NCBI GenBank assembly: GCA_905212395.1
Contig: CAJMEI010000093.1
Coordinates: 1 to 5,063 of the forward strand
From: an uncultured Christensenella sp.
Lineage (GTDB): Bacteria > Bacillota > Clostridia > Christensenellales > Borkfalkiaceae
Direction: 5' to 3'
DNA: 5,063 nucleotides
Shown: positions 4,694-5,063 of the stretch, in pieces
How the letters are laid out: each line of letters opens with the position of its first letter
How positions within the stretch are numbered: the first letter of the stretch is position 1
The notes under the pieces: generated by a model
Database searches by the model: none
Told to the model about the DNA's origin: nothing
The model's input: the letters and a program-made list of their open reading frames with translations, nothing else
Made by a program: the position numbers and the translations under genes

Positions 4694-5063
4694 TGGTAGG
4701 AATGAGTGGACTCGAACCACCGATTATGACTTATACTTCACTTACGTTTCGTATAAGGTGGGGGATATTTTACTAATAAAAAAACAAAGCCGAACTAGCT
4801 TTGTTTTTGTTGGTAGGAATGAGTGGACTCGAACCACCGATTATGACTTATACTTCACTTACATTTCGTATAAGGTGGGGGATATTTTACCAATAAAAAA
4901 ACAAAGCCGAACTAGCTTTGTTTTTGTTGGTAGGAATGAGTGGACTCGAACCACCGATTATGACTTATACTTCACTTACATTTCGTATAAGGTGGGGGAT
5001 ATTTTACCAATAAAAAAACAAAGCCGAACTAGCTTTGTTTTTGTTGGTAGGAATGAGTGGACT
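4694..5063 (-). repeat. Tandem array of 117-base units with tRNA-like 3' ends
   Basis: Units begin at 4694, 4811, 4928 and 5045, an exact 117-base period; the fourth runs off the window. Units 2 and 3 are the same over the parts compared; unit 1 differs at two sites (G in TTACGTTTC against A, and T in TACTAATA against C). On the minus strand each unit holds a tRNA-like 3' end. In unit 1 this is a T-arm with loop TTCGAGT (stem 4717-4720 with 4706-4709, plus a G-T pair), the acceptor 3' strand CATTCCT (4698-4704), discriminator A and CCA (4694-4696). The matching acceptor 5' strand AGGAATG is absent from that strand, so this is not a complete tRNA. In place of the D and anticodon arms is a hairpin, CTTATAC with GTATAAG (4730-4736 and 4751-4757), with a 14-base loop. 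No open frame is evident. Copy number may be misassembled. Confidence 0.8.
4780..4808. terminator. Perfect terminator hairpin in each array unit
   Basis: AAAAACAAAGC (4780-4790) pairs perfectly with GCTTTGTTTTT (4798-4808) around CGAACTA. On the minus strand the GC part of the stem is followed by seven Ts, a classic intrinsic terminator; the plus-strand side also has five Ts. It recurs exactly 117 and 234 bases later (4897-4925 and 5014-5042). Each tRNA-like end is thus followed on the minus strand by its own terminator, except unit 1, which is followed by the one at 4651-4685. Confidence 0.7.

Noticed and set aside
4694..5063. Complete tRNA genes
   Set aside because: The T-arm, acceptor 3' strand and CCA are convincing, but no copy has the acceptor 5' strand, a D-arm or a 7-base anticodon loop.
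4694..5063. CRISPR array
   Set aside because: The whole 117-base unit repeats without unique spacers, and no cas gene is present.
4694..5063. Integron attC cassette array
   Set aside because: The units contain stem-loops but no cassette genes, and I do not see the paired attC core boxes.

Overview
The window looks like low-GC Clostridia (Firmicutes) DNA, probably from a gut-type genome. The evidence is AT-rich intergenic DNA, strong AGGAG ribosome binding sites, TTGAAA/TATAAT promoters, and gene families common in that class (an XRE-plus-membrane regulator, a TfoX N-domain protein, a YdeI/OmdA-like protein). The genus cannot be named from the sequence. The window stops inside a tandem repeat copy, as often happens at a contig end.

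Layout. (1) 29-319 (+) is an intact small TfoX N-domain protein, followed by a hairpin shared with the convergent gene. (2) 421-1463 (-) is a helix-turn-helix membrane regulator split by an apparent one-base deletion near 958-966. Its promoter (1527-1555) carries a perfect inverted repeat that may be its operator. (3) Divergent from it, a textbook promoter (1632-1660) drives a short leader with a strong intrinsic terminator (1686-1723). The leader ends at a 40-codon remnant (1745-1867) whose first residues look like the N-terminus of a MATE efflux transporter. Regulator and transporter therefore look like a decayed pair. (4) 1868-2158 has no gene. It holds two terminator-like hairpins and a cluster of short repeats resembling an insertion-sequence end. 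(5) 2159-4306 (-) is a compact four-gene cluster, in transcription order: a small two-helix membrane protein, a TetR-type regulator, a six-helix membrane protein overlapping the regulator by 8 bases, and a YdeI/OmdA-like protein. Its codon use is visibly richer in G and C than the left-hand genes, which suggests separate ancestry. Two candidate promoters lie upstream of it. (6) 4480-4690 has no gene. It holds a second cluster of short repeats (TTGAACGA type), weak hairpins and a minus-strand terminator. (7) 4694-5063 is a tandem array with an exact 117-base period: three full copies and the start of a fourth. On the minus strand each copy carries a tRNA-like 3' end (T-arm, acceptor 3' strand, CCA) without a tRNA 5' half, preceded in the reading direction by a stem-loop and followed by a perfect intrinsic terminator.

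How the parts work together. The left regulator/efflux locus appears to have been a self-regulated drug-response unit, now broken. The right cluster looks like an imported TetR-controlled unit with two membrane proteins, bracketed by two different possible mobile-element scars. The tRNA-like array is the least explained feature in the window.
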